Below, piece after piece: positions 34,085-42,942 of a stretch of DNA of 44,050 bases. Every line of letters starts with the position of its first letter. Within the stretch, counting starts at the first letter, position 1. This stretch comes from Chryseobacterium gleum. Its GTDB lineage: Bacteria; Bacteroidota; Bacteroidia; Flavobacteriales_D; Crocinitomicaceae. A model generated the notes under the pieces. It ran no database searches, was not told the DNA's origin, and worked only from the letters and a program-made list of their open reading frames with translations. Both the position numbers and the translations under genes were made by a program. The stretch spans positions 1 to 44,050 of the forward strand of contig CAMDMY010000016.1 of the NCBI GenBank assembly GCA_945902775.1, read 5' to 3'.

Positions 34085-36367
34085 ATGAAATCAATATATA
34101 CAAATTTCAAAATCCATTCACTAGTTATAATTTTGGTGATGTGTTTTGTTCAACAAACTGTTTTTTCTCAAAAAAACTTCACACTTTACCATTTAAATCA
34201 AACCTCTCAAGCTAATTATTTGAATCCAGGGTTTAAAAATAAAAATAGGGTGTATGTAAGTTTACCTATTGGAATGCAAACAGTCTCTTTAATGAATTCA
34301 GGTTTTAAATTATCTGATTTAATTGAAACAAGAGCAAAAGATGATTCTTTAAATTTAAATATTAATAATGCTATTTCTAAAATGGCTAAAACGAATTATT
34401 TAAATGCAGAAGTGTCAAATGAATTGTTAGGTTTTGGGTTTAGAATTAAAAAGAATTTCTTTTCTTTTAATGTCACTAATCGTTTTCAATCTAGATTTAC
34501 TTATCCTAAAGATTTATTCGCTCTTGCTATTCAAGGAAATGGGAAAGATTTTCTAGGAAAGAGAGCTTCATTTGATGGATTAGGTTTTGATTTAATGTCA
34601 TATGTTGAATATGGCTTAGGTTATAATAGGGATGTGAATGATAAATTGACAGTTGGAGGTAGAATTAAATTTTTATCCGGAATAGCAAATATTCAAACAG
34701 TAAAAAGCCAATTAGGAATTTCTACAGATGCTACTTCTTTTGATTTGACAATTGATGGGGGTATGAGAGTAAATAGTTCTAATTTAGACACAACAGCTCT
34801 TAAGGATCCTTCTAAAATTGCTCAATCAGCATTCAGTTTTAAAAATTTAGGTTTAGCCTTGGATTTAGGTGCATCTTATCAATTAAGCCAGAAACTGCAG
34901 TTAAATGCTAGTTTATTAGATTTAGGTTATATTCGTTGGGCAACCAATGTAACGAACTATGTTTCAAGTGATGTAAGTTATACTTTTAAAGGAATTGATT
35001 TGAATGATAGTTTGTCTTCAGAGAATTTAACAGATACGTTAACTAAAGTTTTTAATCAACATCAAGAACATGATTCGTATACTACAAAATTGCATACTAA
35101 GTTTTATTTAGGAGCAAAGTATGAATTTAATAAAAACTTTTATTCAAGTGCTTTATTGTATAATGAGATAGTTGCTTCTAAATATACTGCAGGATTATCT
35201 GTCGCAATTAATGCGAGATTAAAAAATTGGTTATATGCTAGTTTAAATTATTCTACATATGGAAGATCATACAATAATGTTGGTTTTGGATTCAATATTA
35301 AAGGTGGGCCAATTCAATTTTATGTTATGTCAGACAATATTTTAGCGTTTTTAAACCCTGAAAAAGCAAAACATGTGCATGCTAGTTTCGGGATGAATAT
35401 TGTTATAGGTCCAAGAAGAGATAAGGATGAAGATGGTATTCCTAATAAAAAAGATGATTGCAAAGATGTACCTGGTTTAGCTCATTTAAAAGGTTGTCCA
35501 GATAAAGACAATGACAGCATCATTGATATGAATGATGAATGCCCTGATGTTGCTGGTGTTGGTTATTTAAAAGGGTGTCCAGACAAAGATCGTGATAGTA
35601 TTACTGATTTAAAAGATGAATGTCCAGACATTGCTGGCTTGGTTGCTTTTAAAGGTTGTCCTGATAAAGATAAAGATGGCATTAAAGATAGTGAAGATGC
35701 TTGTCCAGATGTTGCGGGACCGAAAGAAAATCAAGGTTGCCCAGATACTGATAAAGATGGAACATTAGACTTCTTAGATAATTGTCCTTCTGTTGCAGGA
35801 CCAAAAGAAAATGCAGGATGTCCTTGGCCAGATACAGATTTAGATGGACTTTTAGATAAGGATGATAAATGTCCAAACATCAAAGGACCAAAAGAAAATG
35901 ACGGTTGTCCATATGTTGATACCGATGGTGATGGAATTTTAGACAAAGAAGATGAATGTCCATCAGTTAAAGGTGTTGCTGAAAATAAAGGATGTCCTAA
36001 AATTGAGGCTGCTGCTCAAGAAATTTTAAAAACAGCATTTGACGATTTAGAATTTGTCGCTGGAAGTGCAGTAATTAAAGAAGCATCGAACAATTCGTTA
36101 AATGATTTAGCTGGATTGTTGTTGAAAAAACCAGAATGGAAAATTCAAATTTCAGGTCATACAGATAATGTTGGAAATGATCAATCTAACTTGATTTTAT
36201 CGAAGAAAAGAGCTGAATCGGTAAAAACTTATTTGGTTTCTAAAAATGTTCCTGCAGAAAGAGTGAAGACATTGTTTTTCGGTAAAACGAAGCCAATCGC
36301 ACCTAATGAAACAGAAGAAGGTCGTCAGAAAAATAGAAGAGTAGAGATGAAAATCATCTTTGAATAA
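34085..36367 (+). CDS. DUF5723 / TSP3-repeat / OmpA-domain outer-membrane protein
   Basis: The 760-residue protein has a signal peptide (MKSIYTNFKIHSLVIILVMC, cleaved near VFSQ) and an N-terminal ~430-residue DUF5723-like beta-barrel region. Seven thrombospondin type-3 calcium-binding repeats follow (DxDxDG...D-C-P units, about 447-640). The C-terminus is an OmpA peptidoglycan-binding domain, with ISGHTDNVGNDQSNLILSKKRA and an RR at the end (NRRVEMKI). It likely links the outer membrane to peptidoglycan. It follows the lipoprotein gene with only a 25-base gap and is followed by a terminator. Confidence 0.9.
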   Translation: MKSIYTNFKIHSLVIILVMCFVQQTVFSQKNFTLYHLNQTSQANYLNPGFKNKNRVYVSLPIGMQTVSLMNSGFKLSDLIETRAKDDSLNLNINNAISKMAKTNYLNAEVSNELLGFGFRIKKNFFSFNVTNRFQSRFTYPKDLFALAIQGNGKDFLGKRASFDGLGFDLMSYVEYGLGYNRDVNDKLTVGGRIKFLSGIANIQTVKSQLGISTDATSFDLTIDGGMRVNSSNLDTTALKDPSKIAQSAFSFKNLGLALDLGASYQLSQKLQLNASLLDLGYIRWATNVTNYVSSDVSYTFKGIDLNDSLSSENLTDTLTKVFNQHQEHDSYTTKLHTKFYLGAKYEFNKNFYSSALLYNEIVASKYTAGLSVAINARLKNWLYASLNYSTYGRSYNNVGFGFNIKGGPIQFYVMSDNILAFLNPEKAKHVHASFGMNIVIGPRRDKDEDGIPNKKDDCKDVPGLAHLKGCPDKDNDSIIDMNDECPDVAGVGYLKGCPDKDRDSITDLKDECPDIAGLVAFKGCPDKDKDGIKDSEDACPDVAGPKENQGCPDTDKDGTLDFLDNCPSVAGPKENAGCPWPDTDLDGLLDKDDKCPNIKGPKENDGCPYVDTDGDGILDKEDECPSVKGVAENKGCPKIEAAAQEILKTAFDDLEFVAGSAVIKEASNNSLNDLAGLLLKKPEWKIQISGHTDNVGNDQSNLILSKKRAESVKTYLVSKNVPAERVKTLFFGKTKPIAPNETEEGRQKNRRVEMKIIFE

Positions 36368-36391
36368 TAGTTTAACTTAAATAAAATAAAT

Positions 36392-36425
36392 CTCCTTGTT
36401 TACGAAAGTAGGCAAGGAGTTTTTG
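36392..36425 (+). terminator. Terminator after the OmpA-family gene
   Basis: CTCCTTG (36392-36398) pairs with CAAGGAG (36413-36419). An inner TAC/GTA stem closes a GAAA loop, and a T-run follows. It lies 24 bases past the stop. Confidence 0.78.
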
Positions 36426-36474
36426 TTGGTTTTAACTTTAATACTACTTCATTAATAATGTTTAAATTTGTTTC

Positions 36475-38082
36475 ATGTTAGAATTGTCCAGATCAAATAG
36501 GTATTTATTAAGTATTCTCTCTGGAATACTGATGTTTATTTCATTTCCGTATACAGGTAGTTTAACACCTCTTGTTTTTATTTCGTGGGTACCATTATTC
36601 ATCGTTGAAAATAATGTTTTCAATAAAAAATACCGTTCTTCTAAAGTCTATATACATGCTTTTTTATCTTTTTTCATATACAACCTAGGTTCTACTTGGT
36701 GGATTTGGAATGCAAGTGCAGGTGGTGCCGTTTTTGCAATCGTTTTGAATGCGATAATAATGGCTTTCGTATTTTATCTTTCTCATTTAATTAGAAAAAG
36801 AGTTGAAGGTAAGATCGGATATTTAATCTTTATTTTAGGTTGGATTTCATTTGAATATTTACATTATTACTGGGAGTTATCATATCCTTGGCTAACTCTT
36901 GGAAATGTTTTTTCAATCACTCCGTCTGTAGTTCAATGGTATTCTGTAACAGGGGTTTTAGGTGGGACTTTTTGGGTATTGATAATCAATGTGTTACTGT
37001 TTCAGGTGTTGAATTCAGTTTTGATAAAAAAACAAAATTGGAAAAATGAACTTAAGTCTATTTCATTACTAATAGGGATTTTAGTTCTACCTCTTATTTA
37101 TTCTATAATTACTTATGTTAATTATGAGGAATCAAAAAATCCAATTGAAGTCATCGCATTACAGCCAAATGTTGATCCATATAACGAAAAGTTTAACTTG
37201 GATTTAAAAGTGCAGTTGGATAAATTATTCGAAGAAGCAGACAAATTGGTTACACCTAAAACTAAATTCATTCTTGCTCCTGAAACGGCTGTTAGCGCTT
37301 CTTTTTATGAAGATGAGTTGAATTCATTACCGTTTTATCAATACATGTTAGATCGCAAAAAGAATTGGTTTAACGCTTCTTTTTATGTTGGAGCATCCAC
37401 TTTAAAAGTATTTCAAACAAAAAAATCGGCAGCTTCAAGAAAAATGGAGGGTGGACCTGGATTTTATGAAAGTTATAATACATCATTATTGATCGATGAG
37501 TTTAATTCGCCTTCATTTGTCCATAAGTCTAAATTAGTCTTAGGAGTTGAGAAAATCCCTTTTTTAACAATGATACCTTGGTTGGGTGATTTAGCAATTG
37601 ATCTTGATGGCGCTTCAGGATCTTTAGGGATAGAGGAAGAGCCAAGGGTTTTAAAGGCTAGTCAAACGGTATTTGCCCCAATTATTTGTTATGAATCTAT
37701 TTATGGTGAATTCATCGCTCAACAAGTTAGAAAAGGAGCAGAAGAAATTTTTGTAATTACAAATGATGGATGGTGGGGAAATACGCCAGGATATAAACAA
37801 CATGCAAGTTTTTCGCAGCTCAGAGCGATTGAAAACAGAAGAGATGTAGTTCGTTCAGCAAATACAGGGATAAGTTGTTTTATCAATCAAAGAGGTGATG
37901 TAATTCAAAAAACGGAATGGTGGAAGCAAACAGCAATAAAAGGAATCTTAAACAAAAACAAAGAGTTGACTTTTTATTCTAGGTTTGGAGATTTGATTGG
38001 TAAATTAGCTAGTCTTATTTTGTCTGTTTTATTGATTTTTAAAGTTATTGAAAGAGTCGTAAAAAGAATTCGTAAAGTATAG
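36475..38082 (+). CDS. lnt: Apolipoprotein N-acyltransferase
   Basis: Lnt adds the third acyl chain to the N-terminal cysteine of lipoproteins in the inner membrane. The 535-residue protein has about seven hydrophobic segments in the first 220 residues, then a nitrilase-like domain. The catalytic triad is visible as Glu270 (APETAVS), Lys351 (VHKSKLVLGVEKIPF) and Cys405 (PIICYESIYGE). The WWGNTPGYKQHASFSQLRAIENRR stretch is typical. A TAnnTTTG match (TAAATTTG, 36463-36470) lies only 4 bases before the ATG, which would make a nearly leaderless message, so I do not call it a promoter. Confidence 0.94.
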   Translation: MLELSRSNRYLLSILSGILMFISFPYTGSLTPLVFISWVPLFIVENNVFNKKYRSSKVYIHAFLSFFIYNLGSTWWIWNASAGGAVFAIVLNAIIMAFVFYLSHLIRKRVEGKIGYLIFILGWISFEYLHYYWELSYPWLTLGNVFSITPSVVQWYSVTGVLGGTFWVLIINVLLFQVLNSVLIKKQNWKNELKSISLLIGILVLPLIYSIITYVNYEESKNPIEVIALQPNVDPYNEKFNLDLKVQLDKLFEEADKLVTPKTKFILAPETAVSASFYEDELNSLPFYQYMLDRKKNWFNASFYVGASTLKVFQTKKSAASRKMEGGPGFYESYNTSLLIDEFNSPSFVHKSKLVLGVEKIPFLTMIPWLGDLAIDLDGASGSLGIEEEPRVLKASQTVFAPIICYESIYGEFIAQQVRKGAEEIFVITNDGWWGNTPGYKQHASFSQLRAIENRRDVVRSANTGISCFINQRGDVIQKTEWWKQTAIKGILNKNKELTFYSRFGDLIGKLASLILSVLLIFKVIERVVKRIRKV

Positions 38083-38087
38083 AAAAC

Positions 38088-38120
38088 GAAAAAGGTGAGC
38101 CTATTTGACTCACCTTTTTC
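38088..38120. terminator. Bidirectional terminator between lnt and purB
   Basis: GAAAAAGGTGAG (38088-38099) pairs perfectly with CTCACCTTTTTC (38109-38120), a 12-bp stem with A and T runs at its base. It can end transcription in both directions between the two convergent genes. Confidence 0.88.
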
Positions 38121-38139
38121 AGTTGTTTTTATAATGAAA

Positions 38140-39495
38140 TTATTTAACTAATTGAATACCAGTGTAATTTTGTGGTGAAATTGCTTTTAATTCATTTTTA
38201 ATAACTTCTGAAATTTCTAACGTATCAACAAATGAATGTACAGTTGATTTTGTTACCGCTTCATTTTTTCTAGTTAATCCTTTTAACGCTTCATAAGGTT
38301 TCGGGAAACCTTCTCTTCTTAAAACGGTTTGAATCGCTTCAGCCACAACAGCCCAATTATCTTCTAATTCAGCTTCTATGGCAACTTCATTTAAAAGTAA
38401 TTTATCTAAACCTTGAAGAGTTGATTTTAACGCTATAAAGGTGTGAGCAAAAGGCATTCCGATTGTTCTCAAAACAGTTGAATCCGTTAAATCTCTTTGA
38501 AGTCTAGAAACAGGAAGTTTTGCAGATAAATGCTCAAACAAGGCATTTGCAATCCCAATATTACCTTCCGAATTTTCAAAATCAATTGGATTTACTTTAT
38601 GAGGCATAGCTGACGAACCAACTTCACCTTCTTTTAATTGTTGTTTAAAATAATTCATAGAAATGTAGGTCCACATATCTCTGTCTAAATCTAAAACAAT
38701 CGTGTTGATTCTTTTTAAGCAATCAAAAAGAGCTGCTAAATTATCGTAGTGATCAATTTGAGTAGTTGTTTGACTTCTATCTAAACCTAGATTTTTATTT
38801 ACAAAGTTATTTGCGAAACTAACCCAATCATGGTTGGTAAAAGAAACATGGTGAGCATTAAAATTACCCGTTGCCCCACCAAATTTTGCTGAAAAAGGAA
38901 TCGTTTTTAATGTTTCTATTTGTTTAATTAATCGTTCAGAAAAAACTTGAATTTCTTTACCTAATCGTGTTGGAGAAGCGGGTTGACCATGCGTTCTAGC
39001 TAACATTGGAATATCTTTCCAATTGTTTTGAAGTACGACTAATTTTTGAACCAACTTACTTATTAAAGGTAAATATGCTTCATTTACAGCTTCTTTCAAT
39101 GAAAGAGGAATAGAAGTGTTGTTAATATCTTGCGATGTTAAACCAAAATGAATGAATTCCAAAAAGCTATCTAATCCTAAAGAAGTCATTTTCTCTTTTA
39201 AGAAATATTCAACTGCTTTTACGTCGTGATTCGTTACTTTTTCAGTGTCTTTTATCCATTGAGCATCTGTCTCAGAAAAGTTAGTGCAAATTGCTCTTAG
39301 TTCAGTATATTTTTCTTTTGGGAAAGATTTTAAAGGCTCAATTCCAGATTCTACAAGTGCAATTAAGTATTCCACTTCAACAATTACACGGTATTTTATT
39401 AATCCAAACTCAGAAAAATAAGATTGTAATTCCTGTGTTTTACTTTGATATCTTCCGTCAATTGGAGAAATTGCTGTAAGTGCGTTTAATGTCAT
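38140..39495 (-). CDS. purB: Adenylosuccinate lyase
   Basis: PurB splits fumarate from SAICAR and from adenylosuccinate in purine synthesis. The protein is 451 residues from the preferred start (MTLNALTAISPIDGRYQSK), which fits the E. coli-type long form. The family signature GSSAMPHKVNPIDFEN is present, as are LTSQDINNTS and ARTHGQPASPTRLG. A longer frame to 39543 adds 16 residues, but a TAnnTTTG promoter match (39532-39539, minus strand) lies inside that extension, so the shorter start is better. It is convergent with lnt and probably transcribed alone. Confidence 0.95.
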   Translation of the reverse strand: MTLNALTAISPIDGRYQSKTQELQSYFSEFGLIKYRVIVEVEYLIALVESGIEPLKSFPKEKYTELRAICTNFSETDAQWIKDTEKVTNHDVKAVEYFLKEKMTSLGLDSFLEFIHFGLTSQDINNTSIPLSLKEAVNEAYLPLISKLVQKLVVLQNNWKDIPMLARTHGQPASPTRLGKEIQVFSERLIKQIETLKTIPFSAKFGGATGNFNAHHVSFTNHDWVSFANNFVNKNLGLDRSQTTTQIDHYDNLAALFDCLKRINTIVLDLDRDMWTYISMNYFKQQLKEGEVGSSAMPHKVNPIDFENSEGNIGIANALFEHLSAKLPVSRLQRDLTDSTVLRTIGMPFAHTFIALKSTLQGLDKLLLNEVAIEAELEDNWAVVAEAIQTVLRREGFPKPYEALKGLTRKNEAVTKSTVHSFVDTLEISEVIKNELKAISPQNYTGIQLVK

Positions 39496-39531
39496 TTTTT
39501 GTACTTTTTTGAAAAGATTTTTAAGAAAGGC

Positions 39532-39539
39532 CAAAGATA
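39532..39539 (-). promoter_or_regulatory. Candidate -7 element for purB
   Basis: The minus strand reads TATCTTTG, a full TAnnTTTG match about 37 bases upstream of the chosen ATG at 39495. It decides against the longer possible start at 39543. Confidence 0.5.
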
Positions 39540-39710
39540 GCAAATCTTAAAAGAATCTTTACTTTTGAGGATTGAAATATTAATATTGATCTTTTTTTCG
39601 AATTTCAGCAACGAAATGTTAGTAAAAAAATATTTTTTAGATAAAAATTCAAGGAATTAGTTATTTCTTTGTATTACTTATTGTTTAAATGCAAAATTAA
39701 AATATTATAG

Positions 39711-41096
39711 ATGAATTTAAGATTACTTTTCCTATTAATAGTACTACTAACAACTTCATATTCGTTTTCAAAAAATAATCTGGATAAAGGAACTGTTCCT
39801 CCCGATTCAACTACCAATATTATAGACAAAACAACTGCTTTATATATGTTGGAAGAAGGGAAACGTCTTTATTCTGAAGGTAAAGTGAGAGATGCTTTAA
39901 ATCAATTTAGAGCAGTAGTGTTAAAAGATCCAAGAAGTTGGAGACCTGTTTATTGGATTGGTGTTTGTCATTACGCAATGTCAAATTATGGATTTGCATA
40001 TAAATATGCGCAAGAAGCTTTAAAAATAAACAAAGAAGATATTGATAATGAGGTGTATGAGTTGTTGGGTAAGGTTTATCACCATGAAGGTAAATTGGAT
40101 TCAGCGATACTAAATTATGAATATGCTTTATCAAAATTATCTCCAAATAGATCAAAAGATTTACAAATTGCTTGGAAAATTGAACAATGTAAATTTGCTC
40201 AAATTGAAAAAGCAAGTGGAATAACATCTAAAAAAGTTCGTTTAAGAGGTACTGTTAATTCAGGATTTAACGAATATGCACCTTTGTATTCTCATGATGG
40301 GACAATGATGTATTTTACTTCTAGAAGAAGTGATACTAAAGGAGGAAAAGCGAACCCAGATGACCAGGAGTTCTTTGAAGATACGTACAAAGCGTATTGG
40401 AATGCAGAAAAATTAGAATGGGATAGCGTTTCAAATAATGTTGACAGGGTTAATTCAGAAGGTTTTGATTCTTTTTCTCATTTATCTCCAGATGAATTAT
40501 CAGGATTAATGACAGTAAACACATCAGCTTTAACAAATAAAAAAGGAACAAATAGTTCTGATATTTTTGAAGTTGTATTTTCTAACAAAGGAAAATGGTC
40601 AACACCAAAGAGAATTAATAATAAAACAATAAATACAAGTTTTTTTGAAGGTTCAGCTACTATGACTGCTGATGGAAATACGATGTATTTTGTTTCAGAT
40701 AGAAATGGAAATAAAAAATCTACTGATATTTATGTAGTGCAAAAGATCGGTAAAACTTGGGGTGAAGCCATTCCATTGAGTGATACTGTTAATTCAGTAG
40801 AATCAGAAACAACGCCCTATATTACTCCTGATGGAAGGTATTTATTTTTCAGTTCAGATGGTCATTTAGGTATGGGTGGTTTAGATGTTTTTGTTTCAGA
40901 AAATCTGGGGAATAAATGGTCAATACCTGTGAACTTAGGAATAGCTGTTAATTCTGTAAACAATGATACGCATTTTAAATACTATGCAGCATTGAACAAA
41001 GCTGTTTTAGCGGGATACGAAATAGTTGGTCAAAAGTCTAGTATTGATATTTACGAGATAGATATGACAGGTTTTGAATATCCTGTTGTGAAATAA
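39711..41096 (+). CDS. Exported TPR / PD40 beta-propeller protein (PorE-like, no OmpA domain)
   Basis: The 461-residue protein begins with a signal peptide (MNLRLLFLLIVLLTTSYSFS). TPR repeats follow at about 45-150 (YMLEEGKRLYSEGKVRDALNQF, then HHEGKLDSAILNYEYAL). A WD40-like PD40 propeller comes next, with NEYAPLYSHDGTMMYFTSRR, EGSATMTADGNTMYFVSDR and ETTPYITPDGRYLFFSSDG as successive blades. This matches the N-terminal layout of PorE-type type IX secretion proteins, but the usual C-terminal OmpA domain is absent. The truA ATG directly follows its stop. A role in gliding or secretion is possible but not shown. Confidence 0.85.
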   Translation: MNLRLLFLLIVLLTTSYSFSKNNLDKGTVPPDSTTNIIDKTTALYMLEEGKRLYSEGKVRDALNQFRAVVLKDPRSWRPVYWIGVCHYAMSNYGFAYKYAQEALKINKEDIDNEVYELLGKVYHHEGKLDSAILNYEYALSKLSPNRSKDLQIAWKIEQCKFAQIEKASGITSKKVRLRGTVNSGFNEYAPLYSHDGTMMYFTSRRSDTKGGKANPDDQEFFEDTYKAYWNAEKLEWDSVSNNVDRVNSEGFDSFSHLSPDELSGLMTVNTSALTNKKGTNSSDIFEVVFSNKGKWSTPKRINNKTINTSFFEGSATMTADGNTMYFVSDRNGNKKSTDIYVVQKIGKTWGEAIPLSDTVNSVESETTPYITPDGRYLFFSSDGHLGMGGLDVFVSENLGNKWSIPVNLGIAVNSVNNDTHFKYYAALNKAVLAGYEIVGQKSSIDIYEIDMTGFEYPVVK

Positions 41097-41831
41097 ATGC
41101 CACGCTATTACGTAGAGCTTTCTTATAATGGATCAACTTTCTTTGGATGGCAACGTCAACCCAAACAAATTTCTGTTCAAGAAGAAATAGAAAATGCTTT
41201 TACAAAATTAAATTCAAACAATCCAATTTCAGTAGTTGGGTGCGGTCGAACAGATACTGGAGTTCATGCTAATCATTATGTTTTACATGTTGATTTATTA
41301 AAGGTTGAAGATACAAACCACTTGATCTTTAAGTTGAATAAAATTCTACCAGAAAGTATTGTAATCCATTCTATAAAAGAATCTTTTTCGGATTTTCATG
41401 CGCGTTTTAATGCTGTTTCACGCACGTATCGTTATTTTATAAATGCAAAGAAAGATCCTTTTAAAATAGGATTGAGTTGGACATTTACTCAAAAGTTAAA
41501 TTTTGAAGCGATGAATGAAGCAGGGCAATTTTTATTAGGGACAAAAGATTTCACTTCTTTTTCGAAAGTAAATACAGACGCAAAAACAAATATATGTACT
41601 GTTAGCAAAGCTCATTGGGTGAAAGTGGATGATGAGAATTGTTATTTTGAGATCACTGCCGATCGTTTCTTGAGAAATATGGTTAGAGCAACTGTAGGAA
41701 CTTTACTAGAAATTGGTCAAGGTAAAATGAGCCCAGATTCTATTCTAACTATTTTAGAGGCAAAAGATAGGGCGGAAGCAGCTATATCTGTTCCAGCTCA
41801 TGGTTTGTATTTATGGGAGGTTTGTTATTAA
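41097..41831 (+). CDS. truA: tRNA pseudouridine(38-40) synthase
   Basis: TruA makes pseudouridine at positions 38-40 in the anticodon arm of tRNAs. The 244-residue protein has the catalytic Asp53 in GCGRTDTGVHA. The family segments FHARFNAVSRTYRY, DFTSFSKV and ADRFLRNMVRATVGTLLEIG are all present. Its ATG (41097) abuts the TAA of the PorE-like gene, so its translation is probably coupled to that gene. Confidence 0.95.
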   Translation: MPRYYVELSYNGSTFFGWQRQPKQISVQEEIENAFTKLNSNNPISVVGCGRTDTGVHANHYVLHVDLLKVEDTNHLIFKLNKILPESIVIHSIKESFSDFHARFNAVSRTYRYFINAKKDPFKIGLSWTFTQKLNFEAMNEAGQFLLGTKDFTSFSKVNTDAKTNICTVSKAHWVKVDDENCYFEITADRFLRNMVRATVGTLLEIGQGKMSPDSILTILEAKDRAEAAISVPAHGLYLWEVCY

Positions 41832-41844
41832 TCTTTTTCGACTT

Positions 41845-41872
41845 TAGATTTTTCGACACTAGACATTAGACT
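41845..41872 (-). repeat. 28-bp dispersed repeat, copy after truA
   Basis: On the minus strand this matches the ilvD-ilvB copy (4951-4978) with few differences, starting AGTCTAATGTCTAGTGTCG. It lies 13 bases after the truA stop, with no four-helix-bundle gene nearby. Confidence 0.7.
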
Positions 41873-41879
41873 AAAAATG

Positions 41880-42057
41880 CCTCCAGCTTTAGCTGGAGGT
41901 AATAAAAAAATCAAATGAATCGGCTTTAGCCAAAATAATAGTTACTATCATTTTATTTTAAGAATAGTATTCTCTAGTTTTAATTCAGTATTTATAGGTT
42001 TTGGCTAAAGCCGATTTGTATGGAAATATTCTATTTGAATGGGCTGAAGCCACATTC
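41880..42057. repeat. Cluster of REP-like GGCTTTAGCC palindromes
   Basis: The 500-base truA-phnA gap holds several palindromes. CCTCCAGCT (41880) faces AGCTGGAGG (ending 41899) around TT. An 18-bp inverted repeat joins 41918-41935, containing CGGCTTTAGCC, to 41999-42016 without mismatch. GGCTGAAGCC (42042-42051) is flanked by GAATG and CATTC. The shared GGCT-xx-AGCC core looks like REP-type sequences mobilised by RAYT transposases; no such gene is seen here. The rest of the gap (42058-42270) is plain AT-rich sequence. Confidence 0.75.
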
Positions 42058-42274
42058 CAATTCAATCCTCACAATGTGTAATAATAGTATAATAGGAGAT
42101 AAATAAATCTAAATAATTATGAAAATGAAATAAAATTGGTCCAAATATTATCGGAATAAAATGGAAATTATACAATAAAAAAACATATAGAGAATTACTT
42201 TTTTATCCATAAAGGATTTCAATAGTAATTTAACCCTTGATTGCTATTTAATCTCAAAAAATCATTTCTTTTTC

Positions 42275-42282
42275 TACCTTTG
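42275..42282 (+). promoter_or_regulatory. Candidate -7 element for the PhnA-domain gene
   Basis: TACCTTTG fully matches TAnnTTTG, about 50 bases upstream of the start at 42332. The leader contains GGGCATCGG in an otherwise AT-rich stretch. No -33 TTG at the right distance. Confidence 0.45.
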
Positions 42283-42331
42283 CATGCTTAATCGGGCATC
42301 GGTTTTAGGTGTTACTTTAAAATAAGAAAAA

Positions 42332-42913
42332 ATGAGTATTGAAAAAGATTTATTAGCGCGCAGTGGTTTAAAATGTGAATTATGTGGAGCAGAGCATGAG
42401 TTAACGAGTTATGAAGTAGCACCAGCACAAAACAATGGCCGAGTAGATGATTTTATTCAAGTTTGTGGAACATGTAAAGAGCAAATTGAAAACCCTGATA
42501 CTATTGATGCTAATCATTGGAGATGTTTGAATGATAGTATGTGGAGTGAAGTACCAGCTGTTCAAGTTGTAGCTTGGAGAATGCTGCAAAGATTACGTTC
42601 TGAAGGTTGGCCTCAAGATCTGTTGGATATGCTTTATTTAGAAGATGATACATTAAATTGGGCAAAAGCAACTGGCGAAGGTGAGGATAAAGAAGCAGAA
42701 ACTTTCCATAAAGACTGTAATGGTGTTCGATTAGAGCATGGTGATTCAGTTGTTTTGATTAAAGATTTAAACGTAAAAGGAGGAGGCTTCACTGCTAAAA
42801 GAGGCGCAGCGGTTAGAAATATTAAATTAGTTCATGATAATCCTGAGCATATTGAAGGAAAAGTAGAAGGACAAACAATTGTTATTATTACGCAATATGT
42901 GAAAAAGACATAA
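42332..42913 (+). CDS. PhnA-domain zinc-ribbon protein
   Basis: The 193-residue protein has an N-terminal zinc ribbon, CELCG (Cys15 and Cys18) and VCGTCKEQI, and a C-terminal PhnA domain (GDSVVLIKDLNVKGGGFTAKRGAAVRNIKL). Despite the name, this family is not the phosphonoacetate hydrolase, and its role is not firmly known. Between them lies a ~90-residue spacer with WRMLQRLRSEGWPQDLLDML. A promoter match lies upstream, and a long hairpin-rich gap follows, so it appears to be transcribed alone. Confidence 0.9.
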   Translation: MSIEKDLLARSGLKCELCGAEHELTSYEVAPAQNNGRVDDFIQVCGTCKEQIENPDTIDANHWRCLNDSMWSEVPAVQVVAWRMLQRLRSEGWPQDLLDMLYLEDDTLNWAKATGEGEDKEAETFHKDCNGVRLEHGDSVVLIKDLNVKGGGFTAKRGAAVRNIKLVHDNPEHIEGKVEGQTIVIITQYVKKT

Positions 42914-42942
42914 TTCGGGTTTTAATTAGCTGAGTATTGATT

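Noticed and set aside
36463-36470. TAAATTTG as promoter for lnt
   Set aside because: It ends 4 bases before the ATG, so the message would be leaderless; a chance match in AT-rich sequence is more likely.
39496-39543. Longer purB start giving 16 extra residues
   Set aside because: The extension contains a full TAnnTTTG promoter word on the coding strand, and the family normally starts near the MTLNALTAISPIDGRY segment.
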